Notes: generated by a model not told the origin, from the sequence alone. A stretch of 64,000 bases of DNA from Promicromonospora sp049532985 (GCF_049532985.1 NZ_CP186693.1:2480001-2544000); one strand, 5' to 3'; positions 25,937-35,214 are shown, counted from the stretch's first letter. Translations and numbers: made by a program.

Positions 25937-28210
25937 TCAGCCGGCGGCCGGGTAGGAGGCGGTCCTCGTCGTCGTCACCGTCTCGCCGCCGATCCGCCCC
26001 GTGACGGTGACCGTCACCTCGCCGGCCGGGACGGACGTCGCACGCGAGCTCATCGACACGCTCGCCGACCGCCCGGGCTGCACGGCGGCGAACGACTTGG
26101 TCCCGTAGGCCGTCTCCACCACGACGTCCACCGGGGCGTCCTCGCCGTTCGTCACGACCGTCGACACGTACTGCGTGCCCGCCAGCACCCGCGTCGAGAC
26201 GTCCACCGACACGTCCAGCTCGGTGGCGTCGTCCGCCCTGGCGAGCACGACCTCGTCCACGACGCTGTTCACCGGGAGGGCGACGCCGTTGGCCTGGCTG
26301 CGCAGGGTGCGCACCGTGAGCGTCTCGTCGGTGACCTCGATCGCCGAGTAGTTGCGCACCTTCTCCTGGTTGATCACCGAGGCGAACCACGCCTCGGGCG
26401 CCCGGGTGTCGTAGTACTTCGAACCGCTGGCCGAGTTCGCCGTGACGTACAGGGCCTCGCCGTCCTCGGCCTCGACACGCTCCTGGCCGGCGACCTCGGC
26501 CGGGTCGGCGAGCTCGCCGTCCTTGATCAGGTAGCTGCGCGTGTAGTTGTGGTCGTGCCCCATCAGCACCATGTCGAAGCCCAGCTCGGAGATCTTCGCC
26601 GGCATGCTGGCACGCCGGTCGATGATGTCGCTGTCGTTCGTGTGCGCGGCCACCGAGTAGATCGAGTGGTGGAAGGCGAGCACCTTCCACCTCGCCCGGT
26701 CGCCCTGCTCCGCCACGACCTTCTCCAGGAAGGCGTTGTGGGAGCCGTAGTCGCGGCTGTTGGAGTTGATGTTGACGAACAGCACGTCCTTGTAGAGGAA
26801 CCAGTAGTCGCCTCCCGACGACGTCCCGTTCGACGCCGCACCGGACGCCAGGTCCTCGTTCGGCACGTTGAAGTGCTGCTCGTACGCCTTCGACCCGACG
26901 TCGTGGTTGCCGTTGGTCACCACCAGCGGGACGCTGCGGACCTGCTCGGGCTTCAGGAAGGTGTCGTACTCGGCCTCGCTCGAGGCGGTGTTGACCTGGT
27001 CGCCCGCCGAGAACAGCAGCTCGGCGTCCGGGTAGGTCTGCGTCGCGACGTTCAGCGTGTCGATCCAGCCGGCTTCGTCGGCAGCCAGGTTCCCGGACGC
27101 GCCCACCTGGGGATCGCCGAAGAACAGGAAGGAGAAGTCGCCCGAGAAGTCCTGCGTGCGGAAGGTGTGGGCGTCGGACCAGCCGGTCTCCGCGCTGCCG
27201 ACGCGGTAGGCGTACTCGGTGTTCTCCTCCAGGCCGTCGAAGGTCACGTCGCGGAAGAACTCGCCGCTCGTGGTCTCACCGCCCCGCGTCGGCTCGATCG
27301 TGCGGGCCGAAACGGGAAAGGCACCGTCGACGACGTCCGCCGCCCTCGCGAGCTGGGCGACCTGCGGCACGTCGGCGGTCGAGTACCAGGTCAGGTTGCG
27401 TTCGGCCTGGGTGGCGCCCACGTGGAGGGCGATGTCCGCGATCTCCGGTTCGGCGGCCGGCTCCGCCGGGGCCAGCGACGCCAGGTCGAGGTAGATGTCG
27501 CTGCTGGTCTCGCGGTCCTGGTAGAGCGCGACGGCGATGGTGTTCGCACCGGGCTCGAGCACGTCCGCCGGGACCGTGAACGTGCTGGTCAGCGGGTCGC
27601 CGTTGCTGGCTCCGGCGTAGGTGACGTTCTGGTTCGCGGCCTGCTCCACGCGGCCGTCCACGAATCCGGCGACCTTCGTCCCGTTGACGTAGACGCGCAC
27701 GGCGTCGTCGTACGTGATCGTCCCCGTCAGCGAGTCGAGCTGGGCGAGCTGCGCCTCCGAGACCTCGAACCCGGTGCGGAGGTGGTAGGTCGGCACGGTG
27801 TTCTCCGAACCGTCCAGCCGGTACTGGAGCAACGTGTTCGCGACGAAGCCGCCCCCGAGGTCCGCAGCGCCGCGCTTCGACCCGAACGGCCCGACGGCCT
27901 CGTCCCACGCGGAGTCGTCGAAGCCGGCAGTGGTCCACGACAGCGATCCGTCGCCCGACGGGTCCGTGCCGTCGTCCGAGTACTTCCAGGCGTCGGCGGT
28001 CGTGAGGAACGCCTCGCCCGCGGCGGCCTCCGCCTCGGCACGGACCGGCTGGACGCCGGCCGCGGTGGCGGGGAGCGAGGCGGCGAGACCTCCCGCCACG
28101 ACCGAGAGGAGGGCGAGGCCCGCGAGCCGGCGCCGTCCGCTCCTGTGCTTGCGCGAGTGGCCGACAGGAGTCGGCGACACCGTGGTCTTCAGCAAGAGGT
28201 CACACGCCAA
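25937..28210 (-). CDS. Secreted purple-acid-phosphatase-like metallophosphoesterase with the shared C-terminal domain
   Basis: A protein of up to 757 residues. After a basic N-terminus and signal helix (about 28-51) come a jelly-roll-like region (about 60-245), an FN3/purple-acid-phosphatase N-terminal domain (about 255-350, with IALHVGATQAERNLTWYST), and a dinuclear metallophosphoesterase core: FFGDPQVGA, FSAGDQVN, TNGNHDVG, AFHHSIYS and GHDHNYTRS. The last ~94 residues (664-757) match the GH92 C-terminus. It is a probable phosphodiesterase or phosphomonoesterase at the cell surface. Start is uncertain: TTG at the 5' end, or an in-frame GTG 30 bases later. First gene of the four-gene minus-strand set. 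Confidence 0.88.
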   Translation of the reverse strand: MACDLLLKTTVSPTPVGHSRKHRSGRRRLAGLALLSVVAGGLAASLPATAAGVQPVRAEAEAAAGEAFLTTADAWKYSDDGTDPSGDGSLSWTTAGFDDSAWDEAVGPFGSKRGAADLGGGFVANTLLQYRLDGSENTVPTYHLRTGFEVSEAQLAQLDSLTGTITYDDAVRVYVNGTKVAGFVDGRVEQAANQNVTYAGASNGDPLTSTFTVPADVLEPGANTIAVALYQDRETSSDIYLDLASLAPAEPAAEPEIADIALHVGATQAERNLTWYSTADVPQVAQLARAADVVDGAFPVSARTIEPTRGGETTSGEFFRDVTFDGLEENTEYAYRVGSAETGWSDAHTFRTQDFSGDFSFLFFGDPQVGASGNLAADEAGWIDTLNVATQTYPDAELLFSAGDQVNTASSEAEYDTFLKPEQVRSVPLVVTNGNHDVGSKAYEQHFNVPNEDLASGAASNGTSSGGDYWFLYKDVLFVNINSNSRDYGSHNAFLEKVVAEQGDRARWKVLAFHHSIYSVAAHTNDSDIIDRRASMPAKISELGFDMVLMGHDHNYTRSYLIKDGELADPAEVAGQERVEAEDGEALYVTANSASGSKYYDTRAPEAWFASVINQEKVRNYSAIEVTDETLTVRTLRSQANGVALPVNSVVDEVVLARADDATELDVSVDVSTRVLAGTQYVSTVVTNGEDAPVDVVVETAYGTKSFAAVQPGRSASVSMSSRATSVPAGEVTVTVTGRIGGETVTTTRTASYPAAG

Positions 28211-28353
28211 TCTTGAGTTCCGTGCAGCGGGATGGGAGCGCGTCCATGGCGCCGACCGCCACCCTGCTCACCCCAGATGACCTGGTCAGGACGTTCCGAT
28301 GAACACCAGGTGCCGCGCAGGGGAAGGATCACCGGAGGCCGTCGCACGCGATG

Positions 28354-28977
28354 TCAGCGCGGCCGCTCCGCCGCCCGGCCGAGGTGCAGCACGACACCGG
28401 TGACGCCGTCCTGGATGCTCGCCAGCCCCGCCTCGAGCGCGTCCTGGCCGCGGTCCTCCGCGGAACCGCGCGAGGTCGCACCGTCCCAGATCACGGCGGT
28501 GACGTTCCCGGTCGGCTCGGCGAGCTGCGCACCGACGACGAGGAACTGCTGGTCGAGGCGCTGCGCGCTCTCGAAGCCGAACACGTCCACGACACCGTCC
28601 CCCAGCCCGACGATCAGGTCCGGCTCGACGCCGAGCGCGCGGTCCAGGGCCTCGCCGACCGGATCCGTGCCCTCCGCCTCGACGGGGAACTCACGCAGGT
28701 CCGCACCGTTCGCCGAGGCCACCGCCCGGGTGGCGGACAGCAGGGTCGCGGAGGCATCCGAGTCGTCGGGCGTGATCGCGGCGATCCGGTACCCGTCCAG
28801 GCCCGGCACCGACGCGGGCGGCGTCACCTCGATCGTCCGCCCCGGCTCGGGCACGACCTCGTAGGCGGTGCCCGTCGGGCCGGGTGTCATGTCTCCCCCG
28901 CCGGCCGAGCACCCGGACGACACGGCGCCCAGGGCCACGAGCAGCGCGATGCCGGATCTGGTACGCCCCTGTGTCAC
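28354..28977 (-). CDS. Lipoprotein resembling BMP-type substrate-binding proteins
   Basis: A 207-residue exported lipoprotein. The signal is short and basic (TQGRTRSG) with a hydrophobic core and lipobox VSSGC. The body looks like half of a BMP/Med-type periplasmic binding fold: IAAITPDDSDASATLL, DLIVGLGDGVVDVFGFESAQRLDQQFLVVG and an AGLASIQDG segment. That is shorter than the usual ~330 residues, so it is truncated or a distinct subfamily. The GTG was chosen because it directly precedes the lipoprotein signal. No permease genes lie nearby; the ligand is unknown. Confidence 0.7.
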   Translation of the reverse strand: MTQGRTRSGIALLVALGAVSSGCSAGGGDMTPGPTGTAYEVVPEPGRTIEVTPPASVPGLDGYRIAAITPDDSDASATLLSATRAVASANGADLREFPVEAEGTDPVGEALDRALGVEPDLIVGLGDGVVDVFGFESAQRLDQQFLVVGAQLAEPTGNVTAVIWDGATSRGSAEDRGQDALEAGLASIQDGVTGVVLHLGRAAERPR

Positions 28978-29116
28978 CGCGGTAGTGAAGCCCGGCACGA
29001 TGATGCGGCGGTGGCCGCCAGGTGTCCGGCGGGCGAACGCGCGGACCGACGTGGGCCACGGCTCACAGCACGAGGACGAGCTTGCCGCCGGGGCGGCAGC
29101 GAGGCGGCGAGCCCCC

Positions 29117-29917
29117 TCAGCCACGCAACCGGGTGGTGGACAGGCCGCCGTCCACGTCGATCGTCCCGCCGTGGACGAAGGCTGCCTCGTCGGACGCAAG
29201 CCAACGGACCGCGAACGCTATGTCGACCGGCCGCACCGGCACACCGGCGGGCGTCCCGGCGGTCATCATCGCGAGCGTCTCGCTCGAGCCGGCGTTCCCG
29301 GGGGTGGCCGTCGCGCCCGGTGCGACGGTCGACACCCGTACACCGCGGGGCCCGAACTCGGCCGCCCACGCACGCGTCAGCTGTTCGACAGCGGCCTTCG
29401 TCGCCGGGTAGAGGCCCATGATCGGCACGCCGACGCGGGCCATCCACGAGCCGACGTTCACGATCACGCCCGAGCCGCGGGCGACCATCGCCGGAGCGAG
29501 CGCGGCGACGAGCACGTGCGGCGCCCGGATGTTCGTGGCCCAGAGCGACTCCATCTGGTCGTCGGTGATCGCCGGTGTCGGCGCGTTCGGGTAGACGCCG
29601 GCGTTGTTCACCAGGATGTCCACCCTGCCGCCGAGCGCCTCGGTGGCTCGCGCGGCGAGGGTGCGCACGTCGTCCGGTGCCGCACCGAGGTCCCCGAGCA
29701 CGGCGACGGCGGAGCCGCCCGCCGCGGTGATCGCGTCCACGACGGCCTGCGTCCGGTCGGTGTCCCGCCCGGCGACGGCGACGCGCGCGCCGGATGCGGC
29801 AAGGACCCTGGCGATCGCCTCACCGATACCGCTGGAGGCTCCGGTGACCAGCGCTGTCCGACCCGCCAGCCGGTCGTCGGTGGTGAGGGAGCCGAGGAGA
29901 GCTTCGTTCGTCTGCAT
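29117..29917 (-). CDS. SDR family oxidoreductase
   Basis: A 266-residue NAD(P)-dependent short-chain dehydrogenase. Cofactor motif TGASSGIGEA, structural NNAG, catalytic Ser in NVGSWMARVG and Tyr/Lys in YPATKAAV, and the C-terminal FVHGGTIDVDGGL. The Arg in VAVAGRDTDR suggests NADP(H). It is monocistronic and divergent from an AraC-type regulator gene 120 bases away, which probably controls it. Substrate unknown. Confidence 0.92.
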   Translation of the reverse strand: MQTNEALLGSLTTDDRLAGRTALVTGASSGIGEAIARVLAASGARVAVAGRDTDRTQAVVDAITAAGGSAVAVLGDLGAAPDDVRTLAARATEALGGRVDILVNNAGVYPNAPTPAITDDQMESLWATNIRAPHVLVAALAPAMVARGSGVIVNVGSWMARVGVPIMGLYPATKAAVEQLTRAWAAEFGPRGVRVSTVAPGATATPGNAGSSETLAMMTAGTPAGVPVRPVDIAFAVRWLASDEAAFVHGGTIDVDGGLSTTRLRG

Positions 29918-30037
29918 GAATGGATCGTCGCCCGGCCCTGAGGGTCAGGGATTGCCCGGAACTCCGGACTCCTTGCCGGATCCCCTGCCGCCTGCCGCAG
30001 GGCGGCCCTGCTCGTCGTGGCCGGGCAGAATGGGCGT

Positions 30038-30943
30038 GTGGACCACGTCATCTCGGACCGGTTGGACCGTGCGCTGACCAGTGCGCTCCGCACCATGGGC
30101 AACGCGGAGCGCGCGACCCGGATCGGCCTACGGGTGTCGCAGGTGTCCCGGCCGACCGAGCTCGGGTACCAGCGTTACACGCCTTCTCTCTCGGTGGTGC
30201 TCGCGGGTCGCAAGCGGTCGATCGTCGGGGACGACGACGACACCTGGGGCCGGGAGCGGTTCATCATCACGCCGGTGGACCTGCCCGTGATCGCCGGTGT
30301 CGTCTCGGCAGACCCGGACGCCGGCTTCGTGTCCGCGATGTGGCAGCTGGACACCCGGATCGTGACGGAGGTCGCCGCGGCGATGCCCCGGCCGCACCGG
30401 GACGACGTCCCCACGGCCCGGCTCGGCACCTGGACGCCTGGTCTTGCCGACGCGTTCGCTCGGCTGATCGGGCTCCTCGACGCGCCCGAGGACATCCCGG
30501 TGCTCGCACCGCTCGTGTCGCGAGAGGTCGTCCTGCGGCTGCTGCAGACCGACCAGGCGCCACGGATCCTCGCCGCCGTCGGGAACCGCGAGGGTGACGT
30601 CGTCGCCGAGGCCACCGCCCTGCTCACCCGACGGATGGCCGAGCCCTGGTCGGTGCCGGACCTTGCCGCCGCAGTCAGGACGAGCGAGTCCACCCTGTTC
30701 GCGCGGTTCCGCCAGGTCACCGGGATGACGCCCGTGCAGTACCTCCGGCGGCTCCGGCTCGGCGAGGCCAGGCACCGCATGGTCGTGCTGGGTGACAGCG
30801 CGGCCCAGGCGGCCGCCGCGGTGGGGTACCGCAGCGCCTCTCACTTCTCCCGGGACTACCACGCACTGCACGGCCGCCCGCCGGCCGCCGACGCCGAGCG
30901 GGTACGTCAGCAGATCATGCTCAACGGGTCGAGCGTGCGCTGA
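30038..30943 (+). CDS. AraC-family transcriptional regulator
   Basis: A 301-residue regulator with an N-terminal AraC-type cupin domain (about 20-180, including GYQRYTPSLSVVLAGRKRS) and a C-terminal pair of HTH motifs (SVPDLAAAVRTSESTLFARFRQVTGMTPVQYLRRLRL in part, then AAAAVGYRSASHFSRDYHALHG). This subgroup typically sits divergent from an SDR or aldo/keto reductase and activates it in response to a small molecule; here an SDR gene is divergent. Start is taken at GTG seven codons after an earlier GTG; neither has a strong ribosome site. Confidence 0.9.
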   Translation: MDHVISDRLDRALTSALRTMGNAERATRIGLRVSQVSRPTELGYQRYTPSLSVVLAGRKRSIVGDDDDTWGRERFIITPVDLPVIAGVVSADPDAGFVSAMWQLDTRIVTEVAAAMPRPHRDDVPTARLGTWTPGLADAFARLIGLLDAPEDIPVLAPLVSREVVLRLLQTDQAPRILAAVGNREGDVVAEATALLTRRMAEPWSVPDLAAAVRTSESTLFARFRQVTGMTPVQYLRRLRLGEARHRMVVLGDSAAQAAAAVGYRSASHFSRDYHALHGRPPAADAERVRQQIMLNGSSVR

Positions 30944-30979
30944 CCGCACCCTGCGGGCAGGTCCGGGACCAGGCTCATC

Positions 30980-31201
30980 TCAGCCGGGTTCGTCGCCCTC
31001 GTCGACCCACCGCAGCACATCTCCCGGCTGACAGCCGAGAACCTCGCAGATCGCATTGAGGGTCGAGAACCGAACCGCCTTCGCACGGCCGTTCTTCAGC
31101 ACCGACACGTTGGCCGGACTCAGGCCGATCGCATCGGCGAAGTCGCCGACGGACATCTTCCGTCTCGCCAGGAGCACGTCGATCTCGACGACGATCGCCA
31201 T
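30980..31201 (-). CDS. YozG-like Xre-type HTH protein
   Basis: A 73-residue single-domain DNA-binding protein. VEIDVLLARRKMSVGDFADAIGLSPANVSVLKNGRAKAVRFSTLNAICEVLGCQPGDVL in part is the YozG-type Cro/C1 HTH, which is almost always encoded after a DUF2975 membrane protein. That is so here: the ATG overlaps the DUF2975 stop by one base (TGATG). It probably represses its own operon or neighbouring membrane-protein genes. It converges on the AraC-type gene. Confidence 0.9.
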   Translation of the reverse strand: MAIVVEIDVLLARRKMSVGDFADAIGLSPANVSVLKNGRAKAVRFSTLNAICEVLGCQPGDVLRWVDEGDEPG

Positions 31202-31698
31202 CAGAGCACGCCGTCCAGCTCGGTCTGGGCGTCCGTCCCGCGTTCGACGAGCCGATGGGTCACGAAGACGACACCGAGCAGGGCGACGCCGGCCAAGGAT
31301 CCCAGGCCGCTCGCCATCCACAGCCCCAGCTCCCCCATGTCCTCGTCGGGCATCGGGATCCCCACGAACGTCAGGTACAGGAAGAAGCCGCCGGTGAGCA
31401 GCGTCGCGACGCCGACCGCCGCGCCGATCGCGATCACCCAGGGCTGCGTGCCCGGCCGGAAGAAGGTGCCCGCCTGGGCACGGAAGACGAGGGCCCCGAG
31501 GGCGGCGAGCGACACCTGCGCGCAGGCGATGAACGCGATCCCGGCGGCCAGGAGGGGCACGCGGTAGGGCTCGTACGGTGGAAAGTGCCTGACCTCGTCG
31601 GCCGCGATCCCGGGCAGGATCACGACCTGGGCGAACAGGCCGAGGGCGATCCCGCCGAGGATCAACAGTGCGAGCATGCCGAAGACGATGCGACTCAT
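31201..31698 (-). CDS. DUF2975 membrane protein
   Basis: A 165-residue protein with four hydrophobic segments (about 6-28, 48-72, 88-112, 126-148), matching the DUF2975 family of small membrane proteins of unknown function that occur with YozG-type regulators. It carries no catalytic motif. Translation is coupled to the HTH gene downstream. A promoter with a perfect TTGACA -35 lies close upstream, which leaves a leader of only about ten bases. Confidence 0.85.
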   Translation of the reverse strand: MSRIVFGMLALLILGGIALGLFAQVVILPGIAADEVRHFPPYEPYRVPLLAAGIAFIACAQVSLAALGALVFRAQAGTFFRPGTQPWVIAIGAAVGVATLLTGGFFLYLTFVGIPMPDEDMGELGLWMASGLGSLAGVALLGVVFVTHRLVERGTDAQTELDGVL

Positions 31699-31714
31699 GC
31701 AGCGAGCATCGTCG

Positions 31715-31743
31715 CGTATCGATCGATTGTCAATGGATTTCTA
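31715..31743 (-). promoter_or_regulatory. Sigma70-type promoter of the DUF2975/HTH operon
   Basis: A consensus -35 (TTGACA) is followed after 17 bp by GATGCT as -10. The spacer holds ATCGATCGAT, a symmetrical sequence that the downstream HTH protein could bind. The predicted start is about 10 bases before the ATG. Confidence 0.55.
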
Positions 31744-31833
31744 CCGATATTCGAGCGATCATTCCCGGCCACCGCAGCCCACCTGCGCGACGACGGCGAC
31801 GCACGATTCGAACGGCACCTCGGTGCCGACCCG

Positions 31834-32523
31834 TCAGGTGCCTAGGTAACGCAGCACGGCGAGCACCCGGCGGTTGTCGGCGGCGTCGTACGGCAGGTCG
31901 AGCTTCTGGAAGATCGCCGCGACGTTCTTCTCCACGGCGCCCTGGGAGAGGAACAGCCGTTCCGCGATGCCGCCGTTCGACCGGCCCTGCGCGATGAGCT
32001 CGAGCACCTCGCGCTCCCTGCCGGTCAGCCGCACCTGGGCGACGTCTCGCTCCGAGGCGCCCATGAGCTGGGAGACCACCTCCGGGTCGAGCACCGTCTC
32101 ACCCCGGGCGACGCGCGCGAGCGCCTGCGTGAACTCCCCCACGTCGACCACGCGGTCCTTCAGGAGGTACCCCACGGCGCGCGCGTCGCCCCGGAGCAGG
32201 GTGCCGGCATACCGCGTCTCCACGTACTGCGAGAAGAGCAGCACGGGCAGCCCGGGGAACTGCTCCCGCAACGCGACCACGGTGCGCAGGCCCTCGTCGG
32301 TGAACGTGGGCGGCATCCGGATGTCCGCGACCACGACGTCCGGCAGCGCCGACTCCTGCGCGAGGCGCAGGACCTCGCGCTCCAGGCTCTCGCCGTCGGG
32401 CACCGCCGTCACCTCGTGCCCCCGCCGTGTCAGCAGCGCGACGAGCCCGTCGCGCAGGATCCCGGAGTCCTCGGCGAGCACCACCCGCAGTCCACCCGAC
32501 GGCGTCGTGTCCGGCCCGGTCAT
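31834..32523 (-). CDS. NarL/LuxR-type response regulator
   Basis: A 229-residue two-component regulator. Receiver: VVLAEDSGILRDGL, phospho-acceptor Asp67 in VVVADIRMPP, conserved Ser and Lys (LFSQYVET, YLLKDRV). LuxR-type HTH at 165-225: LTGREREVLELIAQGRSNGGIAERLFLSQGAVEKNVAAIFQKL in part. Its ATG overlaps the kinase stop by four bases. This arrangement matches actinobacterial DesK-like kinase/regulator pairs that respond to membrane or cell-wall stress; the target is not visible. Confidence 0.93.
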   Translation of the reverse strand: MTGPDTTPSGGLRVVLAEDSGILRDGLVALLTRRGHEVTAVPDGESLEREVLRLAQESALPDVVVADIRMPPTFTDEGLRTVVALREQFPGLPVLLFSQYVETRYAGTLLRGDARAVGYLLKDRVVDVGEFTQALARVARGETVLDPEVVSQLMGASERDVAQVRLTGREREVLELIAQGRSNGGIAERLFLSQGAVEKNVAAIFQKLDLPYDAADNRRVLAVLRYLGT

Positions 32524-33884
32524 GCGGGGCGCCCGGTGCCCGTGCGGTGCGCACCCGCGGTGCCGGCGCGCACCGCGGGGAGCGTCATGGTCACGACCGT
32601 CGGCCCGCCGACCGGGCTGGACAGGTCGAACGTGCCGTCGACCGAACCGACGCGCTCGGCGAGCCCCGCGAGACCTGACCGCAGCCCGGACCCGTCGGGA
32701 GCGACGACGGTCGCGCCCCCGCTGCCGTCGTCGCGCACCTGGATGTGCAGGACGCCGCTGCTGCCCTCGACCCGCACGTGGACCCGCGACGCGTGCGCGT
32801 GCTTGGCCGCGTTGGTGACCAGCTCGGCGATCGAGAAGTAGACGATCGACTCGATCGCCGGGGCCAGGCGGCCGCCCGCCTCGACCGCGGGGTCGATGTC
32901 CGCCGTGACCGGCAGCGGCGCGCGTGCGGCGAGCGTCTCGAGGGCCACCGCGAGGCCGCTGTCCAGGGCCGGCGGGTGAATGCCCCGGGCCAGCTCGCGG
33001 AGCTCGGCCAGGGCGTCCTTGGTCGACGCGTGCGCCACCTCGAGGAGCTCACCCAGGGTGTCCGTCTCTCCGGCGACCAGCTGCTCGCGCGCCTCGCCGA
33101 GCTGCATGCCGACGGCGACCAGGCGCGCCTGGGTCCCGTCGTGCAGGTCTCGCTCGATGCGGCGCAGGCGGGCGTCGGCGTCCTGCACCGTGCCCGCGCG
33201 GGAGCGCTCCAGCTCGGCGACCCGCAGGCTGGCGGCCGTGGGGCCGAGCAGCACCCTGGTCAGCAGCGTCAGCAGGGCGACGAAGCCCGACTGGGCCAAC
33301 GGCCACAGGACCAGCACCACCAGACCGCCCAGGGCCACGAGCGCCAGGCCCGCCGGGTTGTGCCACGAGCTGTCCATGGCCAGCTCGGGGGGCAGCGACC
33401 AGAACCAGGTCCAGTAGGTCACGCCGCCGAACCCGAGCACGAGACAGGCGGTGCTCACGATGAACCCGAGGAGCGTCACCGGCAGTGCCGCGACCATGAA
33501 CAGCAGGGCTCGCCAGCCCGCCGTGTCGCCGAGCGCTCCCCCGAGCCGCGGCCAGAAGCCTTCCCGCCTCCGGCCGGGCACGGGCGCCGCGACGTGCGTG
33601 TCCAGCAGGTCGGCCGCCAGGCGGCGGTACGTGGCGCCCCACCATCGCCCGCCCACCACGAGCCCGCCTGCGACGAACAGCCCGACGACCGTCACGGCGG
33701 CCCCGACCGTGACCGCCACGGTGGCCAGCGTGTAGAAGAGCGCGAACGGTCCCAGGAGCAGCATGCACCACAGGTAGCCGTACGCGCGCCACGTGCCGGC
33801 GGAGTACGGCGCGCTCAGCAGGCGCGACGCGCCTGGTCGCAGCGCAGACCTCAGCGCCTGCGGGTCGAGGGTCATGGTCTTCAT
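32520..33884 (-). CDS. DesK/NarX-type sensor histidine kinase
   Basis: A 454-residue membrane kinase. The N-terminal half is a sensor region with four to five helices and the WGATYRRLAADLLDTHV segment typical of the actinobacterial 'Sensor' domain. The HisKA_3 dimerisation motif RRIERDLHDGTQARLV carries the phospho-acceptor His, followed by an HATPase_c domain (ELVTNAAKHAHAS, DDGSGG, GLAGLAERV). The start shown is the first of two ATGs three codons apart. Long in-frame sequence upstream lacks coding character. Confidence 0.93.
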   Translation of the reverse strand: MKTMTLDPQALRSALRPGASRLLSAPYSAGTWRAYGYLWCMLLLGPFALFYTLATVAVTVGAAVTVVGLFVAGGLVVGGRWWGATYRRLAADLLDTHVAAPVPGRRREGFWPRLGGALGDTAGWRALLFMVAALPVTLLGFIVSTACLVLGFGGVTYWTWFWSLPPELAMDSSWHNPAGLALVALGGLVVLVLWPLAQSGFVALLTLLTRVLLGPTAASLRVAELERSRAGTVQDADARLRRIERDLHDGTQARLVAVGMQLGEAREQLVAGETDTLGELLEVAHASTKDALAELRELARGIHPPALDSGLAVALETLAARAPLPVTADIDPAVEAGGRLAPAIESIVYFSIAELVTNAAKHAHASRVHVRVEGSSGVLHIQVRDDGSGGATVVAPDGSGLRSGLAGLAERVGSVDGTFDLSSPVGGPTVVTMTLPAVRAGTAGAHRTGTGRPA

Positions 33885-34005
33885 AGTGCCAGCCTGGCGT
33901 GGGGCCGCGCTGTCGGAACAGGGTGCGTTCCCCCGGAGGTGGTAGGGATTTCCTCCGTGTCGGAGCGCTCGGCCGGCGGATCTGACCGAGCGCTCCGGAC
34001 CGGGC

Positions 34006-35214
34006 TCAGGACGTCGGCGCGGGCTCCGGCAGCACGAGGGCCGAGTGGGCGGGCTGCGGCGTCGTCGCGGGCATGGCGACCAGGCCACGAAGCATGGCGT
34101 TGCGCCGCTCGAGCGCCTCGGCGGTGGTGGGGAACAGCCGGGCGCCACCCTTGTCGACCAGTGCCTGGTTCAGCGTGACGAACTCGCGGGTGTCACGCTC
34201 GTAGGCGGCGAAGGCATCGACGTGGTCACCGTGCGTGGCCAACGACCTGGCGAGCATGTAGGCACCCACCAGTGCCAGGCTGGACCCCTGTCCGGTCAGG
34301 AACGACGGCGCGTAGGCGGAGTCCCCGACGAGCGCCACCCGGCCGCTCGACCAGCGGGGCATGCGGATCTGCCCGGCCGTGTCGAAGAACAGGTCGTCCG
34401 CCTGGTGCATGGCCTTGACGATGGTGCCGACCTCCCATCCGGCGTCCGCGTACGTCCGGGCGACCAGGTCCCGCTGCGCGTCCGGGTCCCGCCGGAGGTG
34501 GAGCGGCTGTTCCGGCTGGTGGAAGTTGAGGAAGGCGTGCAGGTCGTCGTCGGCGCCTCCGGTGGCGTAGAGCGCGGCCGCCCGGCCCGGGGTGTTCCAC
34601 ATGAGCAGCTCGCGCGACAGCCCGAGGGTGTTGGGCATGGTGAACACGGCGAAGCTGTAGCCGAGGTACCGATGGAACTGCTCCTCGGGCCCGAGGAGTG
34701 CTCTGCGGGTACCCGAGTGCATACCGTCGGCGCCGACCACCACGTCGAACGTGCGCTGTCTGCCGCTGCGGAAGGTGACGTCGACCCCGCGCTCGTGCTG
34801 GTCGAGGGTGTCGACGGAGTCGTCGAACACGAACTCGACGTCGTCCCGGACCGTCTCGTAGAGCGCGGCGGTCAGGTTGCCACGTCCCACCTCAAGGTCC
34901 TGGCCCTCGACGCTTCCGGCGACTGCGGAGGGGCGCAGGACGGCCACCTCGGCGCCGTCGGCGTCGAGGAAGGTGAACCGTCCGGTGTCGATGTGCGCGG
35001 CTTGCAGCGTCGGCAGGATGCCCATGCGCCGGACCACCTCGATCGCGGTGCCGCGGACGTCGATCGGGTAGCCGCCCCCACGGGGTGCGTGCGCCTTCTC
35101 GACGACCGTGACGGCGAACCCGTACCGGTGCAGCCAGTACGCCAGGGTGGGGCCGGCGAGGCTGGCTCCGGTGATCAGGACGGTGTGCGCAGCGGTGTCG
35201 GAACGAGATGTCAT
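34006..35214 (-). CDS. FAD-dependent monooxygenase (PHBH-like)
   Basis: A 402-residue class A flavoprotein hydroxylase. The dinucleotide-binding motif is VLITGASLAGPTLAYWLHR (a GxSxxG variant), the DG motif is VVGADGMHSGTRR, and the GD motif VALVGDSAYAPSFLTGQGSSLAL binds the FAD ribityl. This group oxidises aromatics, tetracyclines or similar antibiotics. The ATG overlaps the stop of a drug-efflux-type MFS gene (ATGA), which suggests combined modification and export of a toxic compound. Confidence 0.9.
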   Translation of the reverse strand: MTSRSDTAAHTVLITGASLAGPTLAYWLHRYGFAVTVVEKAHAPRGGGYPIDVRGTAIEVVRRMGILPTLQAAHIDTGRFTFLDADGAEVAVLRPSAVAGSVEGQDLEVGRGNLTAALYETVRDDVEFVFDDSVDTLDQHERGVDVTFRSGRQRTFDVVVGADGMHSGTRRALLGPEEQFHRYLGYSFAVFTMPNTLGLSRELLMWNTPGRAAALYATGGADDDLHAFLNFHQPEQPLHLRRDPDAQRDLVARTYADAGWEVGTIVKAMHQADDLFFDTAGQIRMPRWSSGRVALVGDSAYAPSFLTGQGSSLALVGAYMLARSLATHGDHVDAFAAYERDTREFVTLNQALVDKGGARLFPTTAEALERRNAMLRGLVAMPATTPQPAHSALVLPEPAPTS

